Assembly (NCBI GenBank): GCA_039105265.1
Contig: JAPFFF010000011.1
Span: 4,154,001-4,218,000 of the forward strand
Reading direction: 5' to 3'
Source of the DNA: Tritrichomonas musculus
Lineage: Eukaryota; Parabasalia; Tritrichomonadida; Tritrichomonadidae
Length of the DNA: 64,000 nucleotides
This document shows, one piece after another, positions 63,904 through 64,000 of the stretch (the first letter of the stretch is position 1; each line of letters begins with the position of its first letter). The notes beneath the pieces are model-generated. The model searched no databases. It saw nothing but the letters and a program-made list of their open reading frames with translations, and was not told where the DNA came from. Position numbers and translations under genes: made by a program.

Positions 63904-64000
63904 ATGACAAAGACTAGGATCCGTTGGAATACTCAAAAAGTGAGAGAAGAAATGGCTAAAGAAAATTGTATATTATTAGATGATTACAAAAGAGGAGATA
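63904..64000 (+). CDS. Start of a further element 2 gene, cut by window edge
   Basis: An ATG at 63904 opens 32 codons (MTKTRIRWNTQKVREEMA ...) that stay open to the edge. The segment KVREEMAKENCILLDDYKRG resembles the N-terminal stretch that often precedes treble-clef/VSR-like endonuclease domains in viruses (a pattern of the type V.E...E.GC.LL..Y). This resemblance is weak because only 32 residues are visible. Confidence 0.45.
   Translation, partial: MTKTRIRWNTQKVREEMAKENCILLDDYKRGD

Larger units (their letters stand above)
21613..64000. mobile_element. Element 2: Maverick/Polinton-related element, right end outside window, split by element 1
   Basis: The left end is placed at AGTAGTTATATA (21613) because it matches the AGTAGT terminus of element 1, lies at the switch from host-like AT spacer to GC-richer DNA, and is followed by element genes. 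The element's own DNA in this window is 21613-22283 plus 47761-64000; element 1 occupies the rest. Genes seen are a family B DNA polymerase with OTU-like domain, an RVE-type integrase, an SF3 helicase, a KilA-N protein, a surface glycoprotein-like protein, and many short coiled-coil proteins, each densely packed and often divergently paired. Integrase plus protein-primed PolB is the hallmark of Mavericks. No capsid, packaging ATPase or protease is visible, but the element continues past 64000. The right terminal repeat and target duplication cannot be checked. Confidence 0.75.

Noticed and set aside
22284-64000. All of 21613-64000 as a single very large element
   Set aside because: There are two PolB and two integrase genes, an internal pair of complete TIRs with target duplication, and an interrupted gene that is restored by removing 22284-47760.

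Overview
The window is AT-rich nuclear DNA from a flagellated, anaerobic protist. The best fit is a trichomonad (Trichomonas/Tritrichomonas type parabasalid), although species cannot be fixed from sequence alone. The reasons are: long intron-free host genes, very short 5' leaders with TCA-type initiators just before the ATG, stop codons fused to TAAA-like tails, an axonemal-type dynein heavy chain, a TKL-like kinase, a bacterial-type ApbE, and large Maverick/Polinton elements.

Host block (1-21612). In order: the 5' part of a protein kinase (-), a USP7-like MATH/USP deubiquitinase (-), an NRBP/WNK-like pseudokinase (-), a complete dynein heavy chain (+, true ATG at 7028), and a convergent FAD:protein FMN transferase ApbE (-), followed by about 750 bp of empty AT-rich DNA.

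Element 1 (22284-47760, 25,477 bp) is a complete Maverick/Polinton with 231-bp terminal inverted repeats beginning AGTAGT. It encodes the expected virus-like set: protein-primed family B DNA polymerase with an N-terminal OTU-like domain, RVE-type integrase, FtsK/HerA-type packaging ATPase, Ulp1/adenain-type cysteine protease, a probable double jelly-roll major capsid protein and a probable penton. It also carries two giant fibre-like proteins that share domains, an HNH endonuclease, a small basic DNA-binding-like protein with a 19-bp minisatellite behind it, and several orphan proteins. Most genes lie head-to-tail on the minus strand, 5-40 bp apart.

Element 2 starts at 21613 (also AGTAGT) and runs off the right edge. 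Element 1 is inserted inside its first gene: the two halves (47761-47834 and 21891-22283) join in frame when one copy of the 5-bp target duplication (tcttg) is removed. Element 2 is a different lineage. It has its own OTU-PolB, an RVE integrase, a superfamily 3 helicase/ATPase not seen in element 1, a KilA-N protein, a signal-peptide/TM surface protein with a Ser-Pro stalk, and at least eight tiny coiled-coil proteins. Many of its genes are preceded by a recurrent M3/Myb-like motif (RCSGYT, usually AACGGTTTTGACA) followed by a TCA initiator. No capsid gene is visible in the part contained here.

The most interesting points are the nested, frame-proven insertion; the promoter code of element 2; the recurrent GxQT (dynein light chain LC8-like) motifs in three element 1 proteins; the unusual third catalytic residue of both integrases; the OTU-like domain on both polymerases; and a 10-bp repeat plus palindrome cluster in element 2 that could be an origin or regulatory site.
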